60,740 bases of DNA. Origin: a virus. The number at the start of each line of letters is the position of its first letter. Position 1 is the first letter of the stretch. The notes under the pieces were generated by a model. The model was not told the DNA's origin. It searched no databases and saw only the letters and a list, made by a program, of their open reading frames with translations. The stretch spans positions 1 to 60,740 of the IMG/VR virus record IMGVR_UViG_3300046004_001107; one strand, given 5' to 3'. The position numbers and the translations under genes were made by a program. Positions 33,139 to 41,713 of this stretch are shown here, in pieces.

Positions 33139-33813
33139 TTAAAAGTACTCAGAAGGGTCATCTGACCAACTTTCAGCTTTATTTGGGTCGCCATCTGGTT
33201 TATAAGGTAGTTTCTTCGTCTCAGGATTCATTGTGCGGCGTTTTATTGGCTTAGGTGGCTTCGGAGACTCCTCGATCAACAAATCCTCTACAGAGGGTTC
33301 CTGCTTCTCAGCTTCTTCTATTTCTTCTCCATCATCATCAACATCTATCATAATTTCAGCACCTTCATAGGTGTCGATCATATCGTTGACAAAATTTACA
33401 AAATCTTCATTATTGAAGAGTTCATTTAGCATCATAAGTCCAGTCTCTGGACCAACCACAATATCTTCACTAATATTGTTCATTATTGACTTTGGGTCTG
33501 TTTGCATTGCTTGAAAAAATATATCATACATCTTAGAAAGATCATCAGCAGGAGTTCCAGTATATAATATAGAAGTTCTATTGATTGAAATTTCAGATAA
33601 TTGTAGATTAGCTGCGTAGTTAGTTAATTTAAAATATTCAATTAGCTCACCATTTTCATCACGTGATAATGCAGTTTCAATTTTGGCTGGAAATGAGATT
33701 AAAATTTTATCTAATTGTGCGTCTCGAACTAAACCAATTAGTTCATCGCCATTGATAAGTTTAACAACTCGAACAATACCACCAAAGGGAGTTTCTTGTA
33801 CTTCGTCAGACAT
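33139..33813 (-). CDS. LSm-like phage protein with acidic C-terminal tail
   Basis: The 224-residue protein opens with a segment like small LSm/SH3-type barrels (IVRVVKLINGDELIGLVRDA) that recurs in hypothetical proteins of T4-like cyanophages. A helical middle follows, then an acidic linker (DVDDDGEEIEEAEKQE) and a Pro/Lys/Asp-rich disordered tail. An RNA- or protein-binding role is suggested by the barrel only. AGGAGG lies 7 bases before the ATG, and GATAAATA overlaps the uvsW stop upstream. Its stop codon abuts that of the convergent tube-fold gene with no base between. Confidence 0.6.
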   Translation of the reverse strand: MSDEVQETPFGGIVRVVKLINGDELIGLVRDAQLDKILISFPAKIETALSRDENGELIEYFKLTNYAANLQLSEISINRTSILYTGTPADDLSKMYDIFFQAMQTDPKSIMNNISEDIVVGPETGLMMLNELFNNEDFVNFVNDMIDTYEGAEIMIDVDDDGEEIEEAEKQEPSVEDLLIEESPKPPKPIKRRTMNPETKKLPYKPDGDPNKAESWSDDPSEYF

Positions 33814-33828
33814 AGTAACCCTCCTAAT

Positions 33829-35331
33829 TTATTTATCATCGGAAGGTAGTGGCATGGACATTATTCTGTAATCAAATTTTTCTTTTTTATAAATTTTGAT
33901 TCGTTCTTCAAAATGCCTATAAACATGGTTCTTGTATGACTTGTAACAAAGGTCATCAACAATGTCATAAACTTTCAAAGTTTTCTTTTTAGAAGATACT
34001 CGTAAACCTCTACCAATACTCTGTAGTAAACGAATTACAGATTTCGTAGGAGAGGCGAGTATAAGATTATCAATGTTGACAATGTTAATCCCAGTACTAG
34101 TAGTACCGTAACTCGCAACCAATATGGCATTAGTTTGTGTATCCACGATACGTCGGATAGATTCTCGGGCTTCACTTTCTGTCTTTCCGTGAATAAGATA
34201 TACTTTCTTATCCGTTCCTGCTGCATCAATGAGAGCGTGGAGAGGTTTCCCGTGTCCTTCGACGTAGTTGAAAAGGATGAGTGTATTGCCTTTGGTATGA
34301 ATTGCGAGTTCTTTGACAAATTCATTCCTCCTACTGTTACTTATTATAGTTTTGATTTCATCAGGATATTTTTGTTTCTTCATATCCTGTTTTTCTTGAT
34401 CTGTGTACTTGAGTACAATACAGTCAACAGCAAGAGTAGCAAGCAATCCTTTGTTCATTAGACTCTTTGTCTGTATAAATTGTATAGCAGGTCCTAGAAT
34501 GCCTTCTATGCTCAGACGATGTGCTTGTGTTTGATCTAGGGTGCCCGTAGTGCCAATACGAAACCACGCTTTGGTTAACTTCTGACCAATTAAGTTAATT
34601 GATTCTGCCTTGGCTTGGTGACACTCATCAAAGAAGATAGCATCAAACTGATCAAACCATTCTCGTGGTAACTTGTATATAGACTGCCAAGTAGAAACAA
34701 TTACTTGTTTGTTGGTATCTTTTTCAAGCCCTGCACTAATTTTATGAATATATTTTCTTGATAGCCAGGAAGGATCTGTCTTTGAGTAATCAAAGAAGTC
34801 GGTTTCCATCTGTGTAACCAACCCTACGGTTGGAACCAAAACTAAAATCTTTCTGTCTGATTTTATTACGGATAGCAGATAGCGGAGCAAGACGTAAATT
34901 ATTAAACTTTTTCCAGAACCTGTCGGAGATATTATTACACACCGGTGAGAGTTGATAGCGTGAAGAATTGCTTGGCTTTGGTGAGGGTGCATTTTTACCC
35001 GCTGTTTCTTTACAGAAACTTTCAGCGTATCGTAAAAGTCCAGAAGTTTCTCCTCCGTTATGCATAGGGGATTCTTGCTTTCTTTAATATTTAAAGTGTA
35101 TTGGCGGTCTTTACAAAACTTACTCAGGTAAGATTTAAGACCCCTTGGTAGGGTGGAAGATAGAATATCAAATAATCTTATCTTACCATCCCATATACGC
35201 CGTTTAAACAATGGCATATACTCAGCACCAGGAATCATGAACGAGAAATAATCTCTCAGTTCTTGTTTGACTCCCTTTTCTGTTTTTATATAGTAACGAA
35301 CTTCGTCTACAGATTCAACTTCTACATCCAC
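33829..35331 (-). CDS. uvsW: UvsW-type helicase
   Basis: The 500-residue protein matches T4 UvsW (503 residues). A small N-terminal domain (LFKRRIWDGKIRLFD) is followed by superfamily-2 helicase motifs: Walker A SPTGSGKS (residues 135-142), DECHQ (235-239) in place of DEAH, and a C-terminal helicase domain with LLQSIGRGLR. UvsW unwinds branched DNA and R-loops and moves recombination forks, helping the switch from origin- to recombination-dependent replication. The start is GTG at 35331. It follows uvsY on the same strand, as expected for recombination genes. Confidence 0.92.
   Translation of the reverse strand: MDVEVESVDEVRYYIKTEKGVKQELRDYFSFMIPGAEYMPLFKRRIWDGKIRLFDILSSTLPRGLKSYLSKFCKDRQYTLNIKESKNPLCITEEKLLDFYDTLKVSVKKQRVKMHPHQSQAILHAINSHRCVIISPTGSGKSLIIYVLLRYLLSVIKSDRKILVLVPTVGLVTQMETDFFDYSKTDPSWLSRKYIHKISAGLEKDTNKQVIVSTWQSIYKLPREWFDQFDAIFFDECHQAKAESINLIGQKLTKAWFRIGTTGTLDQTQAHRLSIEGILGPAIQFIQTKSLMNKGLLATLAVDCIVLKYTDQEKQDMKKQKYPDEIKTIISNSRRNEFVKELAIHTKGNTLILFNYVEGHGKPLHALIDAAGTDKKVYLIHGKTESEARESIRRIVDTQTNAILVASYGTTSTGINIVNIDNLILASPTKSVIRLLQSIGRGLRVSSKKKTLKVYDIVDDLCYKSYKNHVYRHFEERIKIYKKEKFDYRIMSMPLPSDDK
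33830..33837 (-). promoter_or_regulatory. Late promoter octamer GATAAATA (minus strand)
   Basis: The octamer lies 16 bases before the LSm-like gene, over the uvsW stop codon, with AGGAGG in the leader. Confidence 0.45.
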
Positions 35332-35335
35332 TCAA

Positions 35336-35343
35336 TATTTATG
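35336..35343 (-). promoter_or_regulatory. Possible late promoter octamer CATAAATA before uvsW
   Basis: The octamer ends 4 bases before the GTG of uvsW on the minus strand. T4 uvsW is expressed late, which fits, but the spacing is tighter than at other sites and the match may be chance. Confidence 0.35.
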
Positions 35344-35349
35344 GTAAGA

Positions 35350-35787
35350 TTAGACAATACCCTGTGTCATCTTAAACCAATCAATAGCGGACTTAATAGA
35401 GAAATTTCTATTATTGAGAACTTTTAAAAATTCTTCAACCATCTTAACCTTAACTTCAATAACAGCAATCTTTAATTTTAGTTCAATAACTTTTGGATCT
35501 GCCTCTATGAACTTTTCTACATCAGTCTTTAGTAGAGTTAGTCCATTTGGATCCTCTCCCCAGGCTTCCAACTCTTCACGACTAGCCTTACCAGTAAAGA
35601 TCTTCCACTTACGGAGTTTAAGAATTGCTAGATCGTTTACCTGCTTGCAGAGAATTAATTTAAAATCTGCATGAAGACATAGGTATTTACTGTGCAGTTG
35701 AGGAGTTTTAATAGCCTCATTTCCTAGTTCTGAGGAGTCAACAGAAGCATCTTTGGAAATATTGAGTTTAAGTTCTTCTAGATTCAT
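35350..35787 (-). CDS. uvsY: Recombination mediator UvsY
   Basis: The 145-residue helical, charged protein matches T4 UvsY (137 residues). It has an N-terminal MNLEELKLNISKDASVDSSE, a central QLHSKYLCLHADFKLIL helix, RKWKIFTGKASREEL, and a C-terminal FLKVLNNRNFSIKSAIDWFK. UvsY helps the recombinase UvsX displace gp32 from single-stranded DNA; uvsX itself is not in this window. A sigma70-type promoter ends 6 bases before the ATG, so the message is probably leaderless. Confidence 0.85.
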   Translation of the reverse strand: MNLEELKLNISKDASVDSSELGNEAIKTPQLHSKYLCLHADFKLILCKQVNDLAILKLRKWKIFTGKASREELEAWGEDPNGLTLLKTDVEKFIEADPKVIELKLKIAVIEVKVKMVEEFLKVLNNRNFSIKSAIDWFKMTQGIV

Positions 35788-35793
35788 AAAGAC

Positions 35794-35821
35794 ATTATAA
35801 TATAAGTCAAGAAAATGTCAA
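35794..35821 (-). promoter_or_regulatory. Sigma70-type promoter for uvsY (minus strand)
   Basis: On the minus strand TTGACA (35821-35816) and TATAAT (35799-35794) are 16 bases apart. The uvsY ATG begins 6 bases after the -10 box and has no Shine-Dalgarno. Confidence 0.75.
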
Positions 35822-35830
35822 CTAAATAAC

Positions 35831-35858
35831 TTGACATCTTTATAAGTTGTATTATATT
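35831..35858 (+). promoter_or_regulatory. Sigma70-type promoter of the glycosylation island
   Basis: TTGACA (35831-35836) and TATATT (35853-35858) are 16 bases apart, divergent from the uvsY promoter. CGAGG follows before the ATG at 35873. It probably drives the first glycosyltransferase genes. Confidence 0.7.
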
Positions 35859-35872
35859 TAACACGAGGTTAT

Positions 35873-36505
35873 ATGATTATTGATTTACGAGAAATACCAG
35901 TCGTATGGATTAATTTAGATTCAGCAACTAAAAATGCTGAGATTATGCAAAACAGATTAGAAAAATATGGGTTTAAAAATACTCATAGAAAATCTGGTTT
36001 AATTATTCCGCCCCCAGAAGGAACACCAAGAGAAATATACCATTTTATGGGATGTGGACAATCTCATATTGATATACTTGAATCTCTACAATATACTACA
36101 CCGGTTCTAATTTTAGAAGATGATGTTGAGTTTGCTGAAGATTTTAATCCTATTATTGATATTCCGGAAGATAGTGATGGAATATATCTTGGTGTATCTA
36201 TTGGAAACAGATATTATGCTTCTAAAAGATATGATGAAAATTATTTAAGAATTGGTGGAATTCTTGCTGCACATGCAATTTTATATGTTACTGATACATA
36301 TCGACAAAATATGGCTGATGTAGGTAATCATTGTCTTCATAGATTACACCAACCATGGGATATGGGTACTGCACAAATTCAATTTTCTCATAAAGTTTAT
36401 GCAACAAATAAACCCCTATTTTATCAATCAAATGATAGAGAAAACGCCAATAAGTGGCAGGGATTGACTGATTGCAGTTTAGAAGATAGAAATTTTAATT
36501 TTTAA
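35873..36505 (+). CDS. Glycosyltransferase, family 25-like
   Basis: The 210-residue protein has the GT25 layout: an opening strand IPVVWINLDSATKNAEIMQN, then CGQSHIDILESL, then the metal-binding PVLILEDDVEFAEDF motif around residues 82-96. GT25 enzymes transfer galactose or glucose in LPS or protein glycan synthesis; the donor and acceptor here are unknown. It is the first gene of the island, with its own promoter and CGAGG ribosome binding site, and it abuts the next gene (TAATG). Confidence 0.75.
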   Translation: MIIDLREIPVVWINLDSATKNAEIMQNRLEKYGFKNTHRKSGLIIPPPEGTPREIYHFMGCGQSHIDILESLQYTTPVLILEDDVEFAEDFNPIIDIPEDSDGIYLGVSIGNRYYASKRYDENYLRIGGILAAHAILYVTDTYRQNMADVGNHCLHRLHQPWDMGTAQIQFSHKVYATNKPLFYQSNDRENANKWQGLTDCSLEDRNFNF

Positions 36506-37293
36506 TGATTACTTTTAATAGACTTGGTAATTATGGGCGTATGGGAAATCAGATGTTTCAGTATGCAACGTTATTTGCGATTGCTAAAACTAGAGGATAC
36601 GAATATGGTATTCCATATAAATCTAAATCAAATAATCCATATTTAAATTTTTGTTTAGATGATGCTTTTTTAAATTTAACTGCAAAAGATAGTTCAGAAA
36701 TTAAAAATATTAATAGAGCCCAAGAACATAATTTTACATATAATGCTGGTATATTTGGTATATCTGACAATACTGATATTGTTGGATATTTTCAAAGTGA
36801 AAAATATTTTATTGATTATAGACAAGATTTATTAAAAGAATTTGAATTTACTCCACATATTAAAACTCAAGCAGAGATAATACGGCAAATTGGTAAAAAA
36901 TTAGCAGTTGCCCTGCATATACGGTTAGGAGATTATATAAATTTAACAGATAAACATCCTATATGTACTATGCAATATTATGAAGAAGCATTAAACAATA
37001 TTCCAGAAAATGCTTTTCTTTATATTATTAGTGATGATAATGAAAAGGCTGCAGAACTTTTTAAAGATTTAAAAAGACCTTTTTGTATTCCAGATACAAA
37101 AAATCAAAATATTGATATGTGTTTAATGACTATGTGTGATTATCATATAATTGCAAATAGTTCTTTTAGTTGGTGGGGAGCATGGCTCAGTGAAAGTAAA
37201 AAAGTGATTGCACCAAGTCAGTGGTTTGGTGCTGCACAAGGAATGCCAAAAAATTGGTCTGATATTTATTGCAAAAATTGGATCATTATATGA
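36505..37293 (+). CDS. Alpha-1,2-fucosyltransferase, family 11
   Basis: The 262-residue protein carries the GT11 signatures: GRMGNQMFQYA (residues 11-21), HIRLGDY (138-144), the GDP-fucose site with the conserved HxRxGDY, and SSFSWWGAWL (219-228). GT11 enzymes move L-fucose from GDP-fucose to a galactose 2-OH in LPS or host-like glycans. GDP-mannose 4,6-dehydratase in the same island could supply the donor. Full length for the family. Its stop overlaps the next start. Confidence 0.9.
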   Translation: MITFNRLGNYGRMGNQMFQYATLFAIAKTRGYEYGIPYKSKSNNPYLNFCLDDAFLNLTAKDSSEIKNINRAQEHNFTYNAGIFGISDNTDIVGYFQSEKYFIDYRQDLLKEFEFTPHIKTQAEIIRQIGKKLAVALHIRLGDYINLTDKHPICTMQYYEEALNNIPENAFLYIISDDNEKAAELFKDLKRPFCIPDTKNQNIDMCLMTMCDYHIIANSSFSWWGAWLSESKKVIAPSQWFGAAQGMPKNWSDIYCKNWIII

Positions 37294-38120
37294 ATAAATT
37301 ACATATTTTTACTGAAGCTTTTACTGGTGGGTCGTGTTTAAATAATCCACCAAAAACTTTTGAATGGATTTTTAATTCTTATCCCAATGATAATTCACCA
37401 GTTGTTTATTTTGATAATTCTATTTTTAGATATATGAATGATGCCTATAGTGGACCAAAATATGGCTGGTTAGGTGAATCATCAGAAATAATTCCACAAC
37501 TATTGATGGGAATTACAACTAATAAAGATGTTTTAAAATCAAAATATAAAAATATTTTTACCAATGATCATAGAATAATAAGTATTGATCCAGATTTTTT
37601 TAAATATAATCCACCTGCATCAAATATGCCATGGATTAAAAATCCTCATATATTTGAAAAAACACAATTATGTTCGTATATAACAAGTTTTAAAAATTTT
37701 ACATCTGGTCATATTAAAAGAATGGAATTATTTGAACAATTAAAAAATAATCCACAAATAAAAGATCACATTTATGGAAGAGATTATAAGTTTATTCCTG
37801 ATAAATTAGATGGATTAAAAAATTATATGTTTTCTATTGTTGTAGAAAATAGTATATATCCAAAGTATTATACTGAAAAAATAACAGATTGTTTTGCTAC
37901 TGGTACCATCCCTATATACTATGGTGATAAATCCATAGGTGAGGATTTTGATTTAAATGGAATTATTTTTATTGAAGAACTTGAGTCTTTTGATTTATTG
38001 AATTCATATCTTTATAATTCAATGACTGAAGCTGTAAAAATTAATTTTGATCGTGTCTGTCAATTAAACAGCGCAGATGATATGATTTATAGGAGTATTT
38101 GTGATTCGATTAAGTATTAA
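37290..38120 (+). CDS. Fucosyltransferase, family 10-like (first copy)
   Basis: The 276-residue product from the ATG at 37290 (ATGA overlap; an upstream TTG is less likely) has the GT10 donor motif near residues 182-212: FSIVVENS, YYTEKITDCFATGTIPIYYG. GT10 enzymes add fucose alpha-1,3 or alpha-1,4 to N-acetylglucosamine or glucose. The N-terminal acceptor domain is divergent. It overlaps a second GT10 gene at its 3' end by 20 bases. Confidence 0.85.
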   Translation: MNKLHIFTEAFTGGSCLNNPPKTFEWIFNSYPNDNSPVVYFDNSIFRYMNDAYSGPKYGWLGESSEIIPQLLMGITTNKDVLKSKYKNIFTNDHRIISIDPDFFKYNPPASNMPWIKNPHIFEKTQLCSYITSFKNFTSGHIKRMELFEQLKNNPQIKDHIYGRDYKFIPDKLDGLKNYMFSIVVENSIYPKYYTEKITDCFATGTIPIYYGDKSIGEDFDLNGIIFIEELESFDLLNSYLYNSMTEAVKINFDRVCQLNSADDMIYRSICDSIKY

Positions 38121-38967
38121 CAATTTTTGGCCTGATTTTAATTATGAAGAAAATCTTTTATTATGTTTATTAAAAGACATATATGGTGATGATTTAGTAT
38201 TAACAAATAATATACATGATTGTAATTTATGTTTAGTTGCAGAAAATTATGTTCCAAAAGAGATAGATCGATCTAAAACTAAAATATTAACATGCATGCC
38301 AGAACCAAAAGAGGTTCAATATAAAGATGGTGATTATCATTTATCTTTTGACCCATTCAGATACGATTTAAAAAATGTTAGATTTCCTATTTGGTATTTT
38401 TATATTAATTTTTATAATTTACAAAATCAAAAAAACCCGATACCAGTTCTAACCCCAAGTGAACTTGATAACAATAAATGGTTACACGCACCAAAAGATG
38501 AATTTTGTATAGCTCCTTTTTCTGCTATTCACAATAATAGAGTTAAATTTCTTCAACTACTTAATACACACAAACCAACAGCTGGATTTGGTTTACCATT
38601 TGGTAATGGTGACGCACAAAGAAACGAACAAACAAAATATGATGCTATATGTAAATATAGATTTTCTATGGCGTTTGAAAATACACATAAAATAGGATAT
38701 GTTACTGAAAAGTTTTTACATGCAAAAACAGCAGGATGTATTCCAATTTATTGGGGTGATGAATATGTTCTTCATGATTTTAATCCAGATTGTTTTATTT
38801 ACGCAAATCATTTTAAATCATTTGAAGAATGTTTAGAATATGTAAAATATATTGATTCAAACGAAGATTTATATCTTAAAATGAAAAATGCACCACTATT
38901 CAATTATGATGTTATTGAATCTTTGAATAATATTAAAAAACAATTAAAGGATGTTATATCATTATAA
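38101..38967 (+). CDS. Fucosyltransferase, family 10-like (second copy)
   Basis: The 288-residue protein carries the GT10 donor motif at residues 187-220: FSMAFENTHKIGYVTEKFLH, then AKTAGCIPIYWGD. The N-terminal half is only distantly like the preceding GT10, so the acceptor may differ. The start is GTG at 38101 with AGGAG about 6 bases upstream. Transfer of fucose or a related 6-deoxysugar is inferred from the family. Confidence 0.85.
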   Translation: MIRLSINNFWPDFNYEENLLLCLLKDIYGDDLVLTNNIHDCNLCLVAENYVPKEIDRSKTKILTCMPEPKEVQYKDGDYHLSFDPFRYDLKNVRFPIWYFYINFYNLQNQKNPIPVLTPSELDNNKWLHAPKDEFCIAPFSAIHNNRVKFLQLLNTHKPTAGFGLPFGNGDAQRNEQTKYDAICKYRFSMAFENTHKIGYVTEKFLHAKTAGCIPIYWGDEYVLHDFNPDCFIYANHFKSFEECLEYVKYIDSNEDLYLKMKNAPLFNYDVIESLNNIKKQLKDVISL

Positions 38968-39725
38968 AAACTAAAATAATTTCGTTACCAGGTGCCACAG
39001 AACGGCAAGAAAAAATTAAAACAAATTTTAAAAATATAGATTATGATTTGGTAATGGGGGTATCTCCAAATGATATAGTATTTTATCAAGCGAATCTTCC
39101 ATATTATGTATTTGATAATTTATCCTTTTTTATCAATAAAACTAATATGATGAAGTATACAAATCGAACATGGGTTAGATTTGGAGAAATAGCCGCACTT
39201 ATGGCTCATTACAGACTATGGAAAGAGATAGCCAAAGAAGTTGATGAAATGGTATATTTAATATGTGAAGATGATTGTTTACCATCTGATACATTTAAAA
39301 TGAAAAATTTAAAAACTTTTGATTATACTAAAATTGATTTTTTATATCTACAGGCAATCACAGCACATTATCAAACTAAAACTGATGTTTTAAATAAATT
39401 AGATTATACTAACTGGGATCAAAATTTAAAACATATTAATAAATTTAAAAATTATATGTGTGAAGGTTTAGCAGCATATTGTATTACAAAAACTGGAGCT
39501 CAAAAGTTGTGTGCATATATTGAAAAAAATGGTTATGATGGTCCGGTAGATAATATAATAGTACGCTTAGAAAATTTTGAATGTGTCTGTCCAACAAAAT
39601 TAGAAGATTATTTTAATTTAGATGATACATCAAAATATTCTTATACACATACTGGTACATTTAACAAAATATATGATCTAAATGGTATAGAACTTCAATC
39701 AAATAAAGAATTGCAACTAATTTAA
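38961..39725 (+). CDS. Glycosyltransferase, family 25-like, non-ATG start
   Basis: The frame encodes KIISLPGATERQEKIKTNF then IDYDLVMGV, the standard GT25 N-terminus, followed by YLICEDDCLP and, near the end, a Gly-Pro-Val-Asp stretch typical of GT25. No ATG, GTG or TTG lies before this conserved part. The frame opens after a TAA at 38934, and AAAGGA sits 9 bases before an ATT at 38961, my chosen start (254 residues). An ATC at 38958 is possible; a TTG at 39048 would remove the conserved N-terminus. The gene overlaps the GT10 gene by 7 bases. Confidence 0.65.
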   Translation: MIKTKIISLPGATERQEKIKTNFKNIDYDLVMGVSPNDIVFYQANLPYYVFDNLSFFINKTNMMKYTNRTWVRFGEIAALMAHYRLWKEIAKEVDEMVYLICEDDCLPSDTFKMKNLKTFDYTKIDFLYLQAITAHYQTKTDVLNKLDYTNWDQNLKHINKFKNYMCEGLAAYCITKTGAQKLCAYIEKNGYDGPVDNIIVRLENFECVCPTKLEDYFNLDDTSKYSYTHTGTFNKIYDLNGIELQSNKELQLI

Positions 39726-39753
39726 TTGCATATTACATAATACACGATATAAT
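39726..39753 (+). promoter_or_regulatory. Sigma70-type promoter for the RfbH-like gene
   Basis: TTGCAT (39726-39731) and TATAAT (39748-39753) are 16 bases apart. The start codon is 12 bases after the -10 box, leaving a leader of about 6 bases and no Shine-Dalgarno. Confidence 0.6.
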
Positions 39754-39765
39754 ATTGAGACTTAT

Positions 39766-41073
39766 ATGAATGATATATTAAAAGCTGTAGAAAATTATAT
39801 TAATCACAAACCAAAGAAGATATGGATTCCAGGTCACGATTGGGTTCAGTATGCTGGACCTTATTTTGATTCAGAAGAATATGTTGAAGCCATATCAGCT
39901 TTATTGCAAGGGTGGTTAGTTTTAGGGCAAAATGGTATTAAATTTGAAAATACATTTCCAGATCTTTTTAATAAAAAATTTGGTATTTTAACAAATAGTG
40001 GAAGTAGTTCCAATTTGTTAATGTTATCAGCATTAACATCAAAAAGATTATATAATCTTCCCAAAGGAACAAAAGTAATCACACCGATTGCTGGATTTCC
40101 CACAACTATTAATCCTATATTTCAAGTTGGATTTGAACCAGTTTTTGTTGATATTGATTTAGATACATTAAATTTAAATTTAGATCAAGTAGAACAAAAA
40201 GCAAAAGAAGGATGTAAAGTACTTATTTTTGCACACGTATTAGGAAATCCACCTAATATGGATAGACTAATGGATATAGTTAATAAGTACAATTTAATTC
40301 TTTTAGAAGATTGTTGTGATGCTTTAGGTTCATCATATAGAGGAAACCCATTAGGTTCATTTGGTATTATGTCTAGTTGCTCGTTCTATCCTGCTCACCA
40401 TATGACAATGGGTGAAGGTGGCTTTATTGCATGTAATACACAAGAACAAGAAACTGTAATTAGAAGTTTTCGTGAATGGGGAAGAGGTTGCTTTTGCGTT
40501 GGTCAAAAAGCAAATACACTAAAGAATGGATGTTGTGGAAAAAGATTTTCAAATTGGTTGCCATCACTACCAGATGAGATCTTTGATCATAAGTATGTTT
40601 ATGATGAAATTGGTTATAATCTAAAACCAATCGAATTGCAAGCAGCCATTGGACTTGCTCAAATGAAAAAGCTTCCTAAGATACATGAACTTAGAAAAGC
40701 TAATCATAAAAGATTATATAATATATTTTCAAAATATGAAGAATATTTTATTTTACCAGAAGCAACTGAACATTCTGATCCTAGTTGGTTTGCATTTGCT
40801 ATAACTATAAAGGATAATAATAGATTTAAGAGAAAAGATATTATCAATTATTTTGAGGATCATAAAATACAAACAAGACCATACTTTGCAGGAAATATTA
40901 TGTTACAACCTGCATATGAGAATATTATGGATACTCAAGATGTTATAAATAATTACCCCAATGCTCGAAAGGTTACTACAGATACATTCTTCTTAGGAAC
41001 TAGTCCAGTTATAACAATAGAGCAATTGAATTACATTGAAGTGACGTTAAATAATTTTTTTAAACTAATATAA
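39766..41073 (+). CDS. rfbH: RfbH/E1-type sugar 3-dehydrase (PMP and [2Fe-2S])
   Basis: The 435-residue protein belongs to the DegT/DnrJ/StrS aminotransferase fold but has SFYPAHHMTMGEGG, with His211 where aminotransferases have the PLP lysine. This is the hallmark of CDP-4-keto-6-deoxyglucose 3-dehydrase (E1, RfbH). Cysteines at 184, 242, 244 and 256/257 fit the E1 [2Fe-2S] pattern: C184-X57-C242-X-C244 is exact and the last gap is longer than the usual seven. E1 removes the C3 hydroxyl with a reductase partner (E3), which is not seen here. The nucleotide carrier is unknown. Confidence 0.85.
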   Translation: MNDILKAVENYINHKPKKIWIPGHDWVQYAGPYFDSEEYVEAISALLQGWLVLGQNGIKFENTFPDLFNKKFGILTNSGSSSNLLMLSALTSKRLYNLPKGTKVITPIAGFPTTINPIFQVGFEPVFVDIDLDTLNLNLDQVEQKAKEGCKVLIFAHVLGNPPNMDRLMDIVNKYNLILLEDCCDALGSSYRGNPLGSFGIMSSCSFYPAHHMTMGEGGFIACNTQEQETVIRSFREWGRGCFCVGQKANTLKNGCCGKRFSNWLPSLPDEIFDHKYVYDEIGYNLKPIELQAAIGLAQMKKLPKIHELRKANHKRLYNIFSKYEEYFILPEATEHSDPSWFAFAITIKDNNRFKRKDIINYFEDHKIQTRPYFAGNIMLQPAYENIMDTQDVINNYPNARKVTTDTFFLGTSPVITIEQLNYIEVTLNNFFKLI

Positions 41074-41081
41074 GGATAAAA

Positions 41082-41711
41082 ATGACTACAAGAACTGAAC
41101 AATTAAAAAATACTGTTTTTAAAGCTTTGAATAATGAAACCCCAGCAAATATTACTGATAAAATCTTAGAAATTAAAGGTTTTTCTGGAAAGGATTATAA
41201 AAGATTTGCCAATCGCCTTTTATCGGATCAATTAATTAAAAATTACTTAGAGATTGGTGTATGGCATGGGTCAACTGCTATAGCCGCTTTACACGGAAAT
41301 ACAGATAAATTAAATTATTCACTTGTAGATAATTTTTCTCAATTTGGCTCACCAAAGCAAGAGTTTTTAAATAATTGGAAAGATAATATTGGAACTGATC
41401 CAAATTTAATTGATGAGGATTGTTTTCAAATAAATCTCCAACAAAAAAATATTAAAGATATAGATGCATATTTTTATGATGGAGATCATGAAGAACTAGA
41501 TCATTATTTGGCACTGCAATATTATTATTTAAGTATGTCAAAATCATTTATCTATATGGTAGATGATTGGTGTTGGCCAAAAGTTCAGATGGGTACAATA
41601 CGTGCAATTAAAGAACTTAATTTAAAAATATCTTTACAAGTAAGCTTTTATGGTGAAGAAGACGCAGAAGGTTGGTGGAATGGATGTAGTATTTTTGTAT
41701 TTGAAAAATAA
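41082..41711 (+). CDS. Class I methyltransferase-like protein
   Basis: The 209-residue protein has a Rossmann-type SAM site (NYLEIGVWHGSTAIAALHG, motif I) and DAYFYDGDHEELDHY, the Asp-Gly-Asp-His pattern of Methyltransf_24-type proteins in sugar gene clusters, followed by VDDWCWPKVQMGT. It may methylate a sugar or act on a nucleotide-sugar product; the target is unknown. AAGGATAAAA precedes the ATG. It lies between RfbH and more glycosyltransferases. Confidence 0.65.
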   Translation: MTTRTEQLKNTVFKALNNETPANITDKILEIKGFSGKDYKRFANRLLSDQLIKNYLEIGVWHGSTAIAALHGNTDKLNYSLVDNFSQFGSPKQEFLNNWKDNIGTDPNLIDEDCFQINLQQKNIKDIDAYFYDGDHEELDHYLALQYYYLSMSKSFIYMVDDWCWPKVQMGTIRAIKELNLKISLQVSFYGEEDAEGWWNGCSIFVFEK

Positions 41712-41713
41712 TT

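Noticed and set aside
34135-34461. Plus-strand open frame inside uvsW
   Set aside because: uvsW motifs cover the region on the minus strand; this frame is a shadow.
35788-35872. Possible tRNA or small RNA in the divergent region before the island
   Set aside because: No cloverleaf or strong stem; the bases are fully accounted for by two divergent promoters.
39766-41073. Ordinary sugar aminotransferase
   Set aside because: The PLP lysine is replaced by His211 and the Fe-S cysteine pattern is present, so a 3-dehydrase is a better call.
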